Made by a program: the position numbers and the translations under genes. The notes under the pieces are model-generated. The model saw only the letters and a program-made list of their open reading frames with translations, was not told the DNA's origin and ran no database searches. This document shows, piece after piece, positions 55,990-64,000 of a stretch of 64,000 bases of DNA (its first letter is position 1; each line of letters opens with the position of its first letter). The stretch is from Rathayibacter sp. VKM Ac-2754 (lineage in GTDB: Bacteria > Actinomycetota > Actinomycetes > Actinomycetales > Microbacteriaceae): contig NZ_WUCC01000001.1 in the NCBI RefSeq assembly GCF_009807095.1, positions 1 to 64,000 of the forward strand, written 5' to 3'.

Positions 55990-56849
55990 GCCTCCGCGTG
56001 CTCGATCCGGGGCTGCTCGCGCTGATCGAGGACGAGGGGCGGCCCGGCTACGCCGCCCTCGGCGTCGGTCGCTCCGGTGCGATGGACCGCGGGGCGCTCC
56101 GGACCGCGAACCGGCTGCTCGGGAACGCCCCGGACGCCGCGGGGATCGAGCTGCTCGGCGCAGGCTTCACGGCGCGCTTCGACTCGGACGCGTGGTTCAG
56201 CCTCGCGGGCGGTGCCGGGATCGCGACGCTGGACGGGCGAGCGGTCGACCGCCTGCTCCCAGCGCTCGCGCCAGCGGGGTCCGTCCTGAGACTCGGCCCG
56301 CTGCGCGCGGGACTCCGGCGCCTCCTCGCGATCCGTGGCGGTGTCGCGGTGCCGGCGATGCTCGGATCCCGCTCGCGCGACACGCTGTCCGCACTCGGGC
56401 CGGAGCCGCTCCGCGCAGGGGACGAGCTGCCGATCGGAGCGGCTCCGCATCCCGTGCGAAGCGTCGACTGGTGGCCGCTCGACGCCCCGGGGCCGGACGT
56501 CCGGCTCGATGTGCATCCCGGGCCACGGCTCGACCGGCTGCCGGAGGGGACGTGGCAGCGTCTGCTCGCGGGACCGTGGCGAGTGAGCGGCGACGCGGAC
56601 CGGGTCGGCATCCGCCTCCTGGGTGCGCCGCTGCCGACCGGCGACGCGGGCGAGCTGGCCAGCGAGGGGCTCGTGCACGGCTCGGTGCAGCTGCCGCCGT
56701 CGGGCCGGCCGGTGGTGTTCGGGCCCGATCACCCCGTGACGGGCGGGTATCCCGTCGTCGCGGTGGTCGACTCCGCGTCGCTGGATCTGCTGGCGCAGCT
56801 GACGCCGGGGAGCTCGGTGCTGCTCCGGGCGGCTCGCCGGCAGGGATGA
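55986..56849 (+). CDS. pxpC: 5-oxoprolinase subunit C (KipA-like)
   Basis: A 287-aa AHS2/KipA-family protein with EDEGRPGYAALGVGRSGAMD near the start (partial: GYAALGVGRSGAMD) and GRPVVFGPDHPVTGGYPV near the end. It completes the PxpABC complex. GTG 55986 overlaps pxpB by four bases. Convergent with folD across only 16 bases. Confidence 0.93.
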   Translation: MSLRVLDPGLLALIEDEGRPGYAALGVGRSGAMDRGALRTANRLLGNAPDAAGIELLGAGFTARFDSDAWFSLAGGAGIATLDGRAVDRLLPALAPAGSVLRLGPLRAGLRRLLAIRGGVAVPAMLGSRSRDTLSALGPEPLRAGDELPIGAAPHPVRSVDWWPLDAPGPDVRLDVHPGPRLDRLPEGTWQRLLAGPWRVSGDADRVGIRLLGAPLPTGDAGELASEGLVHGSVQLPPSGRPVVFGPDHPVTGGYPVVAVVDSASLDLLAQLTPGSSVLLRAARRQG

Positions 56850-56865
56850 GCAGGCGATCGGGCGG

Positions 56866-57747
56866 CTAGCGCAGGGCGCGCTCCGCCGCCGACACCACGT
56901 TGTGGATGAGCATCGCCCGCGTCATCGGGCCGACGCCGCCCGGGACGGGCGACAGCCAGCCCGCGACCTCGGCGACTCCGGGAGCGACGTCGCCGGTGAG
57001 CTTCGCCTTGCCCGTGTCGGGGTTCTCGACGCGCGTGATCCCGACATCGAGGACGGCCGCTCCGGGCTTCACCCAGTCGGCCGCGATCAGCCCGGGCACG
57101 CCGACCGCCGCGACCACGATGTCGGCGCGGCGCACCTCGCCCGCGAGATCGGTCGTGCGCGAGTGCGTGAGCGTCACCGTCGCATCCAGTCCCTTGCGAG
57201 TCAGGAGGAGTCCGAGAGGGCGCCCGACCGTCAGCCCGCGACCGACGACCACCACGTGGCGTCCCTGCAGCGGGATGTCGTGGCGCTTGAGCATCTCGAC
57301 GATGCCGTTCGGCGTGCAGGGCAGCGGGCTGTCGAGCTCACCCTCGACGCCGAGCACCAGGCGCCCGAGATTGGTGGGGTGCAGTCCGTCGGCGTCCTTG
57401 TCGGGGTCCATCAGTTCGAGCATCGCGTTCTCGTCGATGCCCTTCGGCAGCGGCAGCTGGATGATGTAGCCGGTCACCGCCTCCGACTCGTTGAGATCAC
57501 GGATGGCCGCCCGGATGTCGGCCGCGGAGGCCGTCGCGGGCAGGTCGACGCGGATCGACTCGATCCCGACCTCGGCGCAGTCGCGGTGCTTGCCGGCGAC
57601 GTAGGAGCGGGAGGCGGGGTCGTCGCCGACCAGCAGCGTGCCGAGGCCCGGGACGACGCCCCTCTCGCGCAGAGCGGCGACCCGCTCGGTGATCTCGGCC
57701 TTGACCGCTGTCGCCGTCGCGACTCCGTCGAGAATCTGTGCCGTCAT
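56866..57747 (-). CDS. folD: Methylene-THF dehydrogenase / cyclohydrolase FolD
   Basis: A 293-aa bifunctional enzyme converting 5,10-methylene-THF to 10-formyl-THF with NADP. Catalytic Lys53 (YVAGKHRDC), QLPLPKGID (about 96-104), DADGLHPTN and the cofactor motif [11 protein letters not shown]. It lies downstream of glyA in one run, separated by a hairpin; the ZTP riboswitch before glyA probably controls both. ATG 57747. Confidence 0.96.
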   Translation of the reverse strand: MTAQILDGVATATAVKAEITERVAALRERGVVPGLGTLLVGDDPASRSYVAGKHRDCAEVGIESIRVDLPATASAADIRAAIRDLNESEAVTGYIIQLPLPKGIDENAMLELMDPDKDADGLHPTNLGRLVLGVEGELDSPLPCTPNGIVEMLKRHDIPLQGRHVVVVGRGLTVGRPLGLLLTRKGLDATVTLTHSRTTDLAGEVRRADIVVAAVGVPGLIAADWVKPGAAVLDVGITRVENPDTGKAKLTGDVAPGVAEVAGWLSPVPGGVGPMTRAMLIHNVVSAAERALR

Positions 57748-57774
57748 GTCGAACTCCTCGTGCTGGGGCGCTCA

Positions 57775-57806
57775 GGAGGGGCCGCAGTGCGGACCGCGGC
57801 CCCTCC
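57775..57806 (-). terminator. Intercistronic hairpin glyA-folD
   Basis: An 11-bp stem (57775-57785 / 57796-57806) in the 80-base gap. It has no U-run, so attenuation or mRNA protection is more likely than full termination. Confidence 0.5.
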
Positions 57807-57827
57807 GGAGAGCTCGAATGGTGGCGC

Positions 57828-59138
57828 CTAGAGCCCCGGGTAGAGCGGGAAGTCGTCGGTGAGCCGGCCCACGCGGGCACGGAGCGACTCGAGATCGGCC
57901 GAGGGCTTGAGCGCCTCGGCGATCACGTCGGCCACCTCGGCGAACTCGGTGTCGCCGAACCCGCGGGTCGCGAGCGCGGGCGTGCCGATGCGCAGACCCG
58001 AGGTGACCATCGGCGGGCGCGGGTCGAACGGCACGGCGTTGCGGTTCACGGTGATCCCGACCTCGTGCAGGCGGTCCTCGGCCTGCTGGCCGTCGAGCGG
58101 CGAGTTGCGGAGGTCGGCGAGCACGAGGTGCACGTCGGTGCCTCCGGTGAGCACGTCGATGCCCTCGGCCTTCGTGTCGGCGGCGACGAGGCGCTCGGCG
58201 AGGATCTGCGCGCCGCGGATGGTGCGCTCCTGCCGGTCGGCGAACTCGGCCTCGCCCGCCAGCTTGAAGGCAGTGGCCTTCGCGGCGATGACGTGCATCA
58301 GCGGGCCGCCCTGCTGACCGGGGAAGACCGCCGAGTTGAGCTTCCTGGCGTACTCCTGCTTGGCGAGGATGAGACCGGACCGGGGGCCGGCGAGCGTCTT
58401 GTGCACGGTCGAGGTGACGACGTCGGCGTGGGGCACCGGCGACGGGTGGAGGCCCGCGGCCACGAGACCCGCGAAGTGCGCCATGTCGACCCAGAGCTTC
58501 GCGCCGACCTCGTCGGCGATCGCGCGGAAGGCCTCGAAGTCGAGGTGGCGCGGGTAGGCCGACCAGCCCGCGATGAGCACCTGGGGGCGCACCTCGAGGG
58601 CCTTCTCGCGGACGACGTCCATGTCGATGCGGAAGGTCTGCGGGTCGACCCCGTAGGCGGTGGCGTTGTAGAGCTTGCCCGAGAAGTTGAGCTTCATGCC
58701 GTGCGTGAGGTGGCCGCCGTGAGCGAGCTCGAGGCCGAGGATGGTGTCGCCCGGCTGGATGAGCGCGGCGAGCGCCGCCGCATTGGCGGTGGCTCCGGAG
58801 TGCGGCTGGACGTTCGCGAACTCGGCGCCGAACAGGGCCTTGGCCCGGTCGATCGCCAGCTGCTCGGCGATGTCGACGAACTCGCAGCCGCCGTAGTAGC
58901 GGCGGCCGGGGTAGCCCTCGGCGTACTTGTTGGTGAGGACCGAGCCCTGCGACTCGAGGATCGCGCGCGGGACGAAGTTCTCGCTCGCGATCATCTCGAG
59001 GTAGCCGCGCTGGCGGTCGAGCTCCTGCTGGAGGACGGCGGCGATCTCGGGATCGACGACCGAGACGGGCTGGTCGAACGTGGCGGCGAGGCTGGTGCTC
59101 GCGGCGGATGCGGTGGTCGGATCGGAAGAGGGGGACAC
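57828..59138 (-). CDS. glyA: Serine hydroxymethyltransferase
   Basis: A 436-aa PLP enzyme making glycine and 5,10-methylene-THF from serine. The PLP Lys247 is in [19 protein letters not shown] (51-57) and [13 protein letters not shown] (72-84) are diagnostic. The open frame runs on upstream for ~800 codons by chance of GC content; the true start is GTG 59138, where AAGGAG lies six to eleven bases upstream. A ZTP riboswitch lies in the leader. Confidence 0.96.
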   Translation of the reverse strand: MSPSSDPTTASAASTSLAATFDQPVSVVDPEIAAVLQQELDRQRGYLEMIASENFVPRAILESQGSVLTNKYAEGYPGRRYYGGCEFVDIAEQLAIDRAKALFGAEFANVQPHSGATANAAALAALIQPGDTILGLELAHGGHLTHGMKLNFSGKLYNATAYGVDPQTFRIDMDVVREKALEVRPQVLIAGWSAYPRHLDFEAFRAIADEVGAKLWVDMAHFAGLVAAGLHPSPVPHADVVTSTVHKTLAGPRSGLILAKQEYARKLNSAVFPGQQGGPLMHVIAAKATAFKLAGEAEFADRQERTIRGAQILAERLVAADTKAEGIDVLTGGTDVHLVLADLRNSPLDGQQAEDRLHEVGITVNRNAVPFDPRPPMVTSGLRIGTPALATRGFGDTEFAEVADVIAEALKPSADLESLRARVGRLTDDFPLYPGL

Positions 59139-59230
59139 GGACGCTCCTTGACGGCGAAACGGACGGCGCCCCGAGCCGTCGCGCGAGGCGACGAGTCTCG
59201 TCCGGGCGACCGGGACTACGGTATCCGTTC

Positions 59231-59325
59231 CGGCCCAGGCGTGCGGCAGGAAAAGTGTCCGGCGAGAGTGCACCGGAGGAGGTGTCGCTCCCTGATGGTC
59301 ACCCATCCGAACGCCAGTCGCGACG
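59231..59325 (-). ncRNA. ZTP riboswitch (pfl motif)
   Basis: On the minus strand the leader reads GCGACTGGCG, then GATGGGTGACCATCAGGGAGC, and after a variable hairpin region TGCCGCACGCCTGGGC. These are the two conserved halves of the pfl/ZTP aptamer, in order and spacing. It binds ZTP/ZMP, which accumulate when 10-formyl-THF is short, and turns on C1 genes. The expression platform between 59230 and the start is GC-rich with alternative stems. Downstream genes glyA and folD are classic targets. Confidence 0.9.
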
Positions 59326-59330
59326 TCGCC

Positions 59331-59336
59331 AGTGTA
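59331..59336 (-). promoter_or_regulatory. -10 element of the glyA transcript
   Basis: TACACT on the minus strand places the transcript start about seven bases on, just where the ZTP aptamer begins. The -35 is poor. Confidence 0.5.
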
Positions 59337-59420
59337 GCAATGCGCTAGGGCTGACGGTCCCTCAGGTCTGTGCGAGGATTCCTCGGAGGCGTGCCGGGTG
59401 CCGGGCGCGGAGGGGATCAC

Positions 59421-61232
59421 GTGGGACTCAGGGCGATCGCGCTCGGCGGGAGGACGACCGTCGGCTCGCTCGGCGACTCCGAGCTGATCGTGCTCGTCCG
59501 CGCCGGCGAGGGAGCGGCCACGGCCGAGCTCTGGCGGAGGCACGCGGCTGCGGCTCGCAGCGTCGCCCGGGCCTGGTCGGGCTCGCTCGATCCCGACGAC
59601 CTCGTCTCGGAGGCGTTCGTGCGCGTCCTGTCGACGATCGAGCGGGGCGGCGGCCCCGACGGCGCCTTCCGCCCCTACCTCTTCACGGCCGTGCGCAACG
59701 TCGCCGCCTCCTGGGGGCGCCGTCAGGATCGCGAGCGCCCGCTCGAGTCCGACGAGGACGTGGTCGCGTCGGAAGCCGGTCCGGAGGAGGCCGCCCTCGC
59801 CGCGCTCGACCGGGATCTCGGCCTGCGCGCCTTCCGCTCCCTGCCCGCGCGCTGGCAGGAGGTGCTCTGGTACACGGAGGTGGAGGGGCTCAGCCCGGTC
59901 GAGGTCGCTCCGCTGCTGGGGCTGCGGCCCAACTCGGTCGCCGCGCTGAGCCACCGGGCGCGCGAGGGCCTGCGCAGCGCGTGGATCCAGGAGCACGTCG
60001 CCGACGTCTCGGCCGAGGGCGAGTGCCGATGGGTGCTCGAGCGGGCCGGGTCGCACGTGCGGGGACGACTGCCGGCGCGCGACCGACTCCGGATGCGCTC
60101 GCACCTCGCGGAGTGCGCGGAGTGCCGAGCGGCGCTCACCGACGCCCAGCGGACCGGCGCCCGGCTCGCGACCGTCCTTCTGCCGCTGGCGGCGGGCATC
60201 GGAGGAGCGACGGCCTACGCCACCGGCGGCGCCGCCGCCGGTGTGTCCGGCGGTGCGGGCGTCGCGGCGGGGGGCGTCGCGGCGAGCGCCGGTACCGCGG
60301 TCGGAGGCGTCTCCGCGGCAGTGGTGGCTGTCGCCGCCGGACTCGTGCTCGTCGCGGGCGTCGCCGTCGCAGCACTGCTGACCTCGGCGGGCCCCCAGCC
60401 GTCGGTGGTCTCGGAGCCGCAGGGCGCGCCTCCGGAGCAGGTGGCATCGACCCCGGAGCCGGAGGCCACGATCGCGGCGGTCCCGGCCGTCGCGCCGACG
60501 CCGACTGTCGAGCCGCAGCCTCCCGCCGCCTCCGCCCCCGATCTGTCGGCGGCGCAGGCGTCGCCCGCCCCTGCGCCGGTGACGCCGGTCACGGTCGTCC
60601 CGCCGCCCTCGCCGGAGCCGATCGCGACGGCGCCGACCCCGACTCCCCGCGTGACCTCCACTCCGTCCCCGACTCCCCCGGCGACGCCGACACCCACCCC
60701 CACGCCGAGCGTCACCGCCCCGCCGGTCCCGACCACGGCGACGCTCACCACCGATCCCGATGAGCACCTGCTCCCCGACGCCGCCGGCACCGCCGCTCCC
60801 GGCTCGACGGTGACCGTCGAGGACGCGGAGTCGGGCGAGGTCTACGCCGACACCGTCGCCGGACTCGACGGACAGTGGTCGCTGCCGGGCCTCCCCCTGC
60901 CCGCGGGCGAGACCTCCGTGATCGTGCGCACCACCGCTCCCGACGGCACCGAGACGGTGGGCGCGGCCGAGACGGTGCGACTGCTCGCGCCGAGCGTCCT
61001 CGCTCCGGCCACGGCGAGCGCCGCCGACGGAGTCCCCGTGGTCGTCCTCGCCGATCCCGGCCCCGTGCAGCTCCTCGTGGACGGCGATGTCGTCCTCGAG
61101 CAGACCGTCGTCGGACTCGGTCTGGCGACCGTGCTCGACCTCGGGGCGGGAGAGCACGAGATCGGCGCGCGCTACGCCTCCGCCGACGGTCGCGTCGGAG
61201 CGACGGGATCGACGACCGTCGTGGTGCGCTGA
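59421..61232 (+). CDS. ECF-type sigma factor fused to zinc-finger, membrane and extracytoplasmic domains
   Basis: A 603-aa fusion. Sigma region 2 is about 22-100 ([29 protein letters not shown]); region 4 about 138-190 ([32 protein letters not shown]). A zinc-finger anti-sigma-like motif follows, His228-x3-Cys232-x2-Cys235. Then a Gly/Ala-rich stretch with a membrane helix at 299-321, possibly another at 250-268. A Pro/Thr/Ala stalk (330-440) and a ~160-residue beta-sandwich-like domain follow outside. Sigma, its restraint and sensor thus lie in one chain. GTG 59421 has GAGGGG upstream. Confidence 0.85.
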   Translation: MGLRAIALGGRTTVGSLGDSELIVLVRAGEGAATAELWRRHAAAARSVARAWSGSLDPDDLVSEAFVRVLSTIERGGGPDGAFRPYLFTAVRNVAASWGRRQDRERPLESDEDVVASEAGPEEAALAALDRDLGLRAFRSLPARWQEVLWYTEVEGLSPVEVAPLLGLRPNSVAALSHRAREGLRSAWIQEHVADVSAEGECRWVLERAGSHVRGRLPARDRLRMRSHLAECAECRAALTDAQRTGARLATVLLPLAAGIGGATAYATGGAAAGVSGGAGVAAGGVAASAGTAVGGVSAAVVAVAAGLVLVAGVAVAALLTSAGPQPSVVSEPQGAPPEQVASTPEPEATIAAVPAVAPTPTVEPQPPAASAPDLSAAQASPAPAPVTPVTVVPPPSPEPIATAPTPTPRVTSTPSPTPPATPTPTPTPSVTAPPVPTTATLTTDPDEHLLPDAAGTAAPGSTVTVEDAESGEVYADTVAGLDGQWSLPGLPLPAGETSVIVRTTAPDGTETVGAAETVRLLAPSVLAPATASAADGVPVVVLADPGPVQLLVDGDVVLEQTVVGLGLATVLDLGAGEHEIGARYASADGRVGATGSTTVVVR

Positions 61233-61263
61233 GCGCCTCACCGACGGCCGATATCCTGAGCGG

Positions 61264-62187
61264 ATGCAGTCCGACCCCGCCGCGCCCTCCTCCGACCGGC
61301 CCGTGCCCACCGGCACCGAAGACGGCGGCGGCCGGGGTCCCGGGAACCACTGGACCCTGACCTTCGCCTGCCCCGATCTGCCCGGGATCGTGCACGCCGT
61401 CTCCGGAGCCGTGGTGCAGGCGCAGGGGAACATCACCGAGAGCCAGCAGTTCTCGAGCGCCGACACCGGCCGCTTCTTCATGCGGCTGCAGGTCGAGTCG
61501 AGGGTCACCCGGGACGAGTTCGAGCGCGCCCTGCTGCCCGTCACCGAGCACTACGGGATGACCTGGCACCTCGACGTCGTGGGCCGGCCGCTGCGCACCC
61601 TCGTCCTCGCCTCGACGGCGGCGCACTGCGTGAACGACCTGCTCTTCCGTCAGCGCGCGGGCCAGCTGGCGGTCGACGTGCCGCTGATCCTCTCGAACCA
61701 CGACACCCTCCGCGATCTCGCCGAGTTCTACGGAGTGCCGTTCGAGTCGCGACCCGTCGTGTCGCCCGAGACGAAGCGGGCCTTCGAGGAGCGGATCGTC
61801 GAGGTCGTCGAGCAGCACGACATCGAGCTCGTCGTCCTCGCCCGCTACATGCAGATCCTGTCCCCCGAGCTCTGCGCGCGCCTGGCCGGTCGCGCGATCA
61901 ACATCCACCACTCCTTCCTGCCCGGCTTCAAGGGGGCCAACCCCTACAAGCAGGCGCACGCCCGCGGCGTGAAGCTGATCGGAGCGACGGCCCACTTCGT
62001 CACGAGCGATCTCGACGAGGGGCCGATCATCGAGCAGAACGTCGTCCGCGTCGAGCACTCCCGCTCGGCCGCGCAGCTGGTCGCCATCGGTCAGGACGAG
62101 GAGAGCCGCACCCTCACCCAGGCGGTGAAGTGGTTCGCGGAGGACCGGGTGCTGCTCGACGGCGCCCGCACGATCATCTTCCGCTAG
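61264..62187 (+). CDS. purU: Formyltetrahydrofolate deformylase
   Basis: A 307-aa enzyme hydrolysing 10-formyl-THF to formate and THF. An N-terminal ACT domain (about 30-110: [15 protein letters not shown]) precedes the formyltransferase-like domain with the catalytic Asn-His-Asp set in [17 protein letters not shown] and [13 protein letters not shown] 61264 is 31 bases after the sigma-fusion stop. It sits near glyA-folD, giving a one-carbon cluster. Confidence 0.95.
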   Translation: MQSDPAAPSSDRPVPTGTEDGGGRGPGNHWTLTFACPDLPGIVHAVSGAVVQAQGNITESQQFSSADTGRFFMRLQVESRVTRDEFERALLPVTEHYGMTWHLDVVGRPLRTLVLASTAAHCVNDLLFRQRAGQLAVDVPLILSNHDTLRDLAEFYGVPFESRPVVSPETKRAFEERIVEVVEQHDIELVVLARYMQILSPELCARLAGRAINIHHSFLPGFKGANPYKQAHARGVKLIGATAHFVTSDLDEGPIIEQNVVRVEHSRSAAQLVAIGQDEESRTLTQAVKWFAEDRVLLDGARTIIFR

Positions 62188-62193
62188 AGCGCA

Positions 62194-62499
62194 TCACTCC
62201 CCGCGAGCGATCGCCCGCAGGGCCGCGACGTGGGCGTCGAAGGCCGACGACCCGGCCGGCGTCAGCGCGACCCACGTGACCCGCCGGGAGTCGCTCCGGG
62301 CGGCGGAGGACGACTTCGACATCGCAACGAGGCCCGCGTCGGCCAGCAGCTTCAGGTTCTTCGACAGCGAGGCGTCGGCGATGCCGAGCGTGTCGCGCAG
62401 CACGCCGAAGTCGATCCCGTCGCCCGCACGCAGCAGACCGCAGATGCGGAGCCGGAGCGGCGCGTGGATCAGCTCGTCGAACCGGGCCTCAGCGGACAC
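62194..62499 (-). CDS. Winged-helix transcriptional regulator (HTH_34 type)
   Basis: A 101-aa regulator: HAPLRLRICGLL, then recognition helix DASLSKNLKLLADAGLV and a wing around RRVTWVALTPAG. This small MarR/ArsR-like class is normally paired with a membrane protein. GTG 62499 overlaps the upstream membrane gene by 11 bases. It probably acts on the GGAAAG/CTTTCC palindrome at the operon start. Confidence 0.88.
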   Translation of the reverse strand: MSAEARFDELIHAPLRLRICGLLRAGDGIDFGVLRDTLGIADASLSKNLKLLADAGLVAMSKSSSAARSDSRRVTWVALTPAGSSAFDAHVAALRAIARGE

Positions 62500-62914
62500 G
62501 GCGCATGCGCTCGCGCGCGGCTCCGGTGAAGGCGTAGGTGAGGGCCGCGCCGGAGGCGAACGCCAGAGCTGTCGGCGCGGCGATCCACCCGTGGAGATCG
62601 AAGGAGGCGAGGCCGAGCGCCACGCTGTAGAGCGCTAGCACGACGGCGAGGCCGGCCAGTGCCAGGAGCCAGGGCGCCGCCCCGAGTCGTGCGAGCTTGA
62701 CTCCGGTCGCCGCTCGATAGCAGGCGAGCAGCGAGAGCGCGAAGACCAGGCAGGCGATGAAGACGGCGTTCAACTGGCCTCCTGAGGCGGGTCGGACGAC
62801 GAAGCACGCCGCGATCAGACCGAATCCGGCGGCGAGCCACCACGGCGTGCGCACCCTGTCGGCGAGGGCGGAGCGGTCGGCATCGAGTTCTGAGACGATA
62901 TCGTTGCTTTCCAT
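62489..62914 (-). CDS. Four-helix membrane protein, partner of the winged-helix regulator
   Basis: A 141-aa protein with hydrophobic segments at about 24-42, 47-66, 80-101 and 109-131. ATG 62914 (MESNDIVSEL) is favoured: it lies seven bases after TAGACT, in leaderless fashion, and inside the operator palindrome; ATG 62950 is the alternative. Function unknown. Confidence 0.78.
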   Translation of the reverse strand: MESNDIVSELDADRSALADRVRTPWWLAAGFGLIAACFVVRPASGGQLNAVFIACLVFALSLLACYRAATGVKLARLGAAPWLLALAGLAVVLALYSVALGLASFDLHGWIAAPTALAFASGAALTYAFTGAARERMRRVR

Positions 62915-62941
62915 GATGGAAAGTCTATGCATCGCTTTCCA
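62907..62941. promoter_or_regulatory. Palindromic operator with third half-site
   Basis: CTTTCCA-TGA-TGGAAAG (62907-62923) is a perfect 7-bp palindrome; another CTTTCCA lies at 62935-62941. The first covers the ATG at 62914. Autoregulation by the winged-helix protein is the simplest reading. Confidence 0.65.
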
Positions 62942-62997
62942 CTTCGGCAACTGATGTGTTCGAGGCCCGTACTCCGTCGTCAGAGGAGGCGGATACG

Positions 62998-63366
62998 ATG
63001 GTCGGCGTGAATCGAGCAGGAGCGGGCGCCGACGTCAGGATCGGGCCGAACGACGTCCTGCGGTTCGTCCTCGAGCTCTTCGCGCTCGCGACGTTCGGGA
63101 TCTGGGGCTTCACCGAGTGGGCCCTGCCGCTGAACATCGTCTTCGGGATCGGCGCACCCGTGCTCGCGGCGCTGGTCTGGGCGCTGTTCCTCTCGCCGAA
63201 GGCCGTGCTCGCGATCGACGTCTACGGCCGTTCGCTGATCGAGCTGCTGGTCATGGGCGCCGCGGCCGTCGCGTGGCTCGACATGGGCCAGCCGATCGTC
63301 GCGATCGTCTTCGGCGTCGTCGCGGTCGTGTCCGGAGTCGTCGCCGGGCGTCGCGCGGTCGCCTGA
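62998..63366 (+). CDS. YrdB / DUF2568 membrane protein
   Basis: A 122-aa protein with four hydrophobic helices and the family motif LRFVLELFALATFGIWGF (about 20-37), then VWALFLSPKAVLA. The family is of unknown function. ATG 62998 is selected because GGAGG lies eight bases upstream; earlier GTG starts lack this. Confidence 0.82.
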   Translation: MVGVNRAGAGADVRIGPNDVLRFVLELFALATFGIWGFTEWALPLNIVFGIGAPVLAALVWALFLSPKAVLAIDVYGRSLIELLVMGAAAVAWLDMGQPIVAIVFGVVAVVSGVVAGRRAVA

Positions 63367-63393
63367 CGCGTACCGTCTCCGGCCGCGATCTCG

Positions 63394-63567
63394 GGCTCGT
63401 CGAATCGGCTTCGGCTCGCGGAATCCAGCACTTCTGACGAGCCGAACGCGATCCAGCGAGCCGGACCTCCGGACAACCGACCTTCCGGCGACCTCCGGCT
63501 CGTCGAATCCGGTTCGGCTCGCGGAATCGCTCACTTCTGACGAGCCGAGCGTGATCCTGCGAGCCGG
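63394..63567. repeat. Two type C 71-nt repeats
   Basis: Units at 63394-63464 and 63497-63567 are 71 bases each and about 85% alike. Four arms occur in order: GGCTCGTC, GGCTCGC, GACGAGCC, GCGAGCC. The best pairings are first with third and second with fourth, which cross. They lie in the convergent space between the DUF2568 and LPSTG genes. Confidence 0.85.
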
Positions 63568-63596
63568 AGGTGCTCCGGCAGGGCTCCCGCACGCGA

Positions 63597-63639
63597 ACGG
63601 CCGCCCCGCGGCTCCGGTGGGAGCGAGCGGGGCGGCCGT
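63597..63639 (-). terminator. Terminator of the LPSTG-protein gene
   Basis: A perfect 13-bp stem (63597-63609 / 63627-63639) 17 bases beyond the stop codon. Confidence 0.75.
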
Positions 63640-63655
63640 CGTGCGCAGGCGGAGG

Positions 63656-64000
63656 CTACTCCGCGGCGGCGCCCTCACGCAGCGCGAGGGCGCGGCGACG
63701 GACGCCGGAGATCAGCAGTCCCGCGCCGATCAGCGCCAGAGCCGCGGCCCCGAGCAGACCGCCCTCGAATCCGGTGGAGGGCAGCCCTCCCGAGCCGCCG
63801 CCGTGGCCGGGTGCACCCGGTCCGGTGGTCGGCGTGGACGTCGGCGCAGGACCCGCGGTGGGTCCGGCGGTGGGCGTCGCGGTGGGCTCCGGGGTGCCCG
63901 TCGGCTCCGGGGTCGCCGTCGGCTCGGGCGTGCCCGTCGGCTCCGGAGTCGCGGTCGGCGTGGGAGCCGGCGTCGCCGACTCCGTCACGTCGACGCTCAC
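63656..64000 (-). CDS. LPSTG cell-wall-anchored protein, C-terminal part
   Basis: The last 114 residues of a surface protein that continues beyond the window. There is a Pro/Thr/Glu repeat region (period about ten: EPTGTPEPTAT), a Gly-rich linker, the sortase signal LPSTGF (about 74-79), a hydrophobic segment and the positive tail RRRALALREG. Sortase should link it to peptidoglycan. The true start lies outside. Confidence 0.9.
   Translation of the reverse strand: MSVDVTESATPAPTPTATPEPTGTPEPTATPEPTGTPEPTATPTAGPTAGPAPTSTPTTGPGAPGHGGGSGGLPSTGFEGGLLGAAALALIGAGLLISGVRRRALALREGAAAE

Noticed and set aside
59139..61544. glyA extended by ~800 codons upstream
   Set aside because: The extension is antisense to the sigma fusion and purU and crosses the riboswitch; GTG 59138 has a ribosome site.

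Overview
The window is chromosomal DNA of a high-GC actinomycete, most likely a Microbacteriaceae member (Rathayibacter/Clavibacter/Frigoribacterium-like; genus inferred, not proven). Pointers are the very high GC in third codon positions, a close IdeR/DtxR homologue, a mycothiol synthase next to GlnR, SenX3-RegX3 with PhoU and Gpm, a fused IspDF, a sigK-rskA operon, a WXG100 protein beside groEL, and an LPSTG cell-wall protein. No phage, transposase, plasmid or CRISPR array was found, so this is core chromosome with repeat-rich intergenic spaces.

Layout. 1-14.7 kb: HNH protein, NlpC/P60 wall hydrolase, iron regulator, serC, AlaX-like editing protein, a cold-shock gene, an OmpR-type two-component pair, WXG100, groEL under tandem CIRCE operators, cspA, a LytR_C protein, msrB and a nitroreductase, tRNA-Thr. 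15-23.5 kb: DsbA-like membrane thioredoxin, MsiK-type ABC ATPase, DUF4032 kinase-like protein, then ispDF-cysS-rlmB on the minus strand. 24-41.5 kb: a phosphate block with senX3-regX3, phoU, gpmA, glnR-mshD, ppk1-mutT1 and pstSCAB. Direct repeats of GTTCACC type (candidate PHO boxes) precede ppk and pstS, with a weaker one before phoU. 41.5-46.6 kb: rskA-sigK operon, tRNA-Lys, a uracil-DNA-glycosylase-family gene broken by an in-frame TAG, and several small hypothetical genes. 46.7-54.5 kb: DUF445 protein and a galactose divergon (deoR-galM facing galTK), YbaK and a zinc alcohol dehydrogenase. 54.6-64 kb: 5-oxoprolinase pxpABC, a one-carbon cluster (glyA-folD preceded by a ZTP riboswitch, and purU), an ECF sigma factor fused to membrane and extracytoplasmic parts, a winged-helix regulator with its membrane partner, and the end of an LPSTG surface protein.

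How they work together. Phosphate sensing (SenX3-RegX3, PhoU), uptake (PstSCAB) and polyphosphate storage (Ppk) are laid out as a probable regulon. GlyA, FolD and PurU balance serine/glycine and the folate C1 pool, and the riboswitch reads ZTP, the signal of 10-formyl-THF shortage. GalM, GalT and GalK form a partial Leloir pathway under a DeoR-type regulator.

The least explained material is intergenic. Four repeat types occur: (A) dispersed palindromic units around GGTCTCGATACGCC; (B) a ~105-nt element with a conserved core but locus-specific outer stems, abutting the stop codons of rlmB and regX3; (C) 71-nt units with four interleaved GGCTCG/CGAGCC arms; (D) a 34-36-nt tandem hairpin array next to regX3. 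A structured, terminator-ended region at 541-800 is a candidate small RNA.
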